DNA of 13,334 nucleotides from Thermotogae bacterium (GTDB lineage Bacteria; Thermotogota; Thermotogae; B3-G13), in assembly GCA_015486095.1 (NCBI GenBank), contig WFSK01000002.1, forward strand, positions 1 to 13,334, read 5' to 3'. Numbering within the stretch: position 1 is the first letter of the stretch; each line of letters opens with the position of its first letter. Position numbers and translations under genes: made by a program. Below are positions 12,909-13,334 of this stretch, piece by piece. Below the pieces are notes generated by a model. That model worked only from the letters and a program-made list of their open reading frames with translations. It was not told where the DNA came from and did not search any database.

Positions 12909-13334
12909 TTTCACCTTGATACCTATCATCTCGGTAATAGTCCTGGGAACACTTAGACTCTTATTGCGCTCTGAAAAATTCGGTTTTTCTATACTCGAAT
13001 GTGTTTTAACTGTGCTATGGGCCTGTATACTGACTTATCTATATTCTACCCAAGGGAAGATCCAATTCATAGTTGGTGGATGGCATCCGAGACAGGGTGT
13101 TTCGATTCTGGTGAACTCAGACTCCATGTGGTTTATATGGGCATTTACTATCGTCTGGATATCGGTAAAACTTCGTTCCGATTTTGAACACATAGATAAG
13201 ACATACGAAGCTATTCTGGATTATTTATACTCAGCTGTATTTGCCGTCTATATCTTCAACGATCTCTTCAATCTTTATGTATCGGTAGAACTCGCTTCTA
13301 TCTTATCCTTCCTCCTGGTTGGCTATGGTGAGAA
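12889..13334 (+). CDS. mnhD: MnhD/MbhH antiporter subunit, 5' part only
   Basis: MnhD (MrpD, MbhH) is a NuoL/M/N-like proton-pumping subunit. The frame from ATG 12889 stays open for 148 codons to the window edge; a full protein would be about 450-500 residues. It shows an N-terminal membrane pair, GGWHPRQGVSILVNSDSMW (family GGW-x-x-P-x-GI), and NDLFNLYVSVELASILSFLLV (124-144). Glu134 in the last corresponds to the functionally important glutamate of this family's fifth transmembrane helix. The start overlaps the mnhC end by 20 bp and has only a modest AAGG upstream, so it is approximate. Confidence 0.88.
   Translation, partial: MQGIILDFTLIPIISVIVLGTLRLLLRSEKFGFSILECVLTVLWACILTYLYSTQGKIQFIVGGWHPRQGVSILVNSDSMWFIWAFTIVWISVKLRSDFEHIDKTYEAILDYLYSAVFAVYIFNDLFNLYVSVELASILSFLLVGYGE

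Noticed and set aside
12999..13187. 62-codon plus-strand frame starting MCFNCAMGL
   Set aside because: Out-of-frame shadow of mnhD, whose frame stays open from 12889 to the window edge with clear family motifs.

Overview
The window is a moderately AT-rich bacterial chromosome segment. Every gene lies on the plus strand, tightly packed, often with overlapping stop and start codons. The order ffh, rpsP, KH-domain gene, trmD, SPOUT methyltransferase, rplS, lepB closely resembles the ribosome/SRP operon I know from Thermotogota (Thermotoga maritima TM1565-TM1572 region). Frequent AGA/AGG arginine codons, fliS, and an Mbh-type Mrp antiporter module also fit that phylum. A member of Thermotogota is the most likely source; I cannot name the genus from sequence alone.

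Layout. (1) Positions 1-385 hold no gene. They carry a 7-bp tandem repeat (12-60) and three copies of a roughly 70-100 bp element, two direct and one inverted (72-352). A strong sigma-70-type promoter (386-415) follows. (2) Positions 440-5996 are one compact housekeeping operon: ffh, rpsP, khpA, trmD, a SPOUT RNA methyltransferase, rplS, lepB, rbgA and acpP. It ends in an intrinsic terminator (about 5996-6032). It serves protein targeting and export (ffh, lepB), ribosome components and maturation (rpsP, rplS, rbgA), tRNA modification (trmD) and fatty-acid synthesis (acpP). rimM, usually between rpsP and trmD, is absent. (3) Positions 6036-10306 are a second run: rnc, an M20 peptidase, a Nudix ADP-ribose pyrophosphatase, an unrecognised protein with a probable beta-grasp N-terminus, fliS, and a tandem GNAT acetyltransferase. 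(4) From 10309 to the right edge runs a membrane antiporter operon: a short MnhE, a 24-codon small ORF, MnhF, MnhG, an MbhD-type protein with an extra C-terminal domain, an MbhE-MnhB fusion, MnhC and the start of MnhD. This is the order of mbhA-mbhH in archaeal membrane-bound hydrogenase/Mrp complexes, so the rest of an Mrp- or Mbh/Mbx-type complex probably lies beyond the window.

The most unusual points are: the MbhD-type subunit carrying a domain that looks like a type-3 solute-binding (SBP_bac_3) fold; the tiny ORF between mnhE and mnhF with a good ribosome binding site and ATGA coupling; the unrecognised protein paired with FliS; the missing rimM; a TrmD with both prolines of its SAM-loop motif replaced; and the repeat cluster ahead of the ffh promoter.
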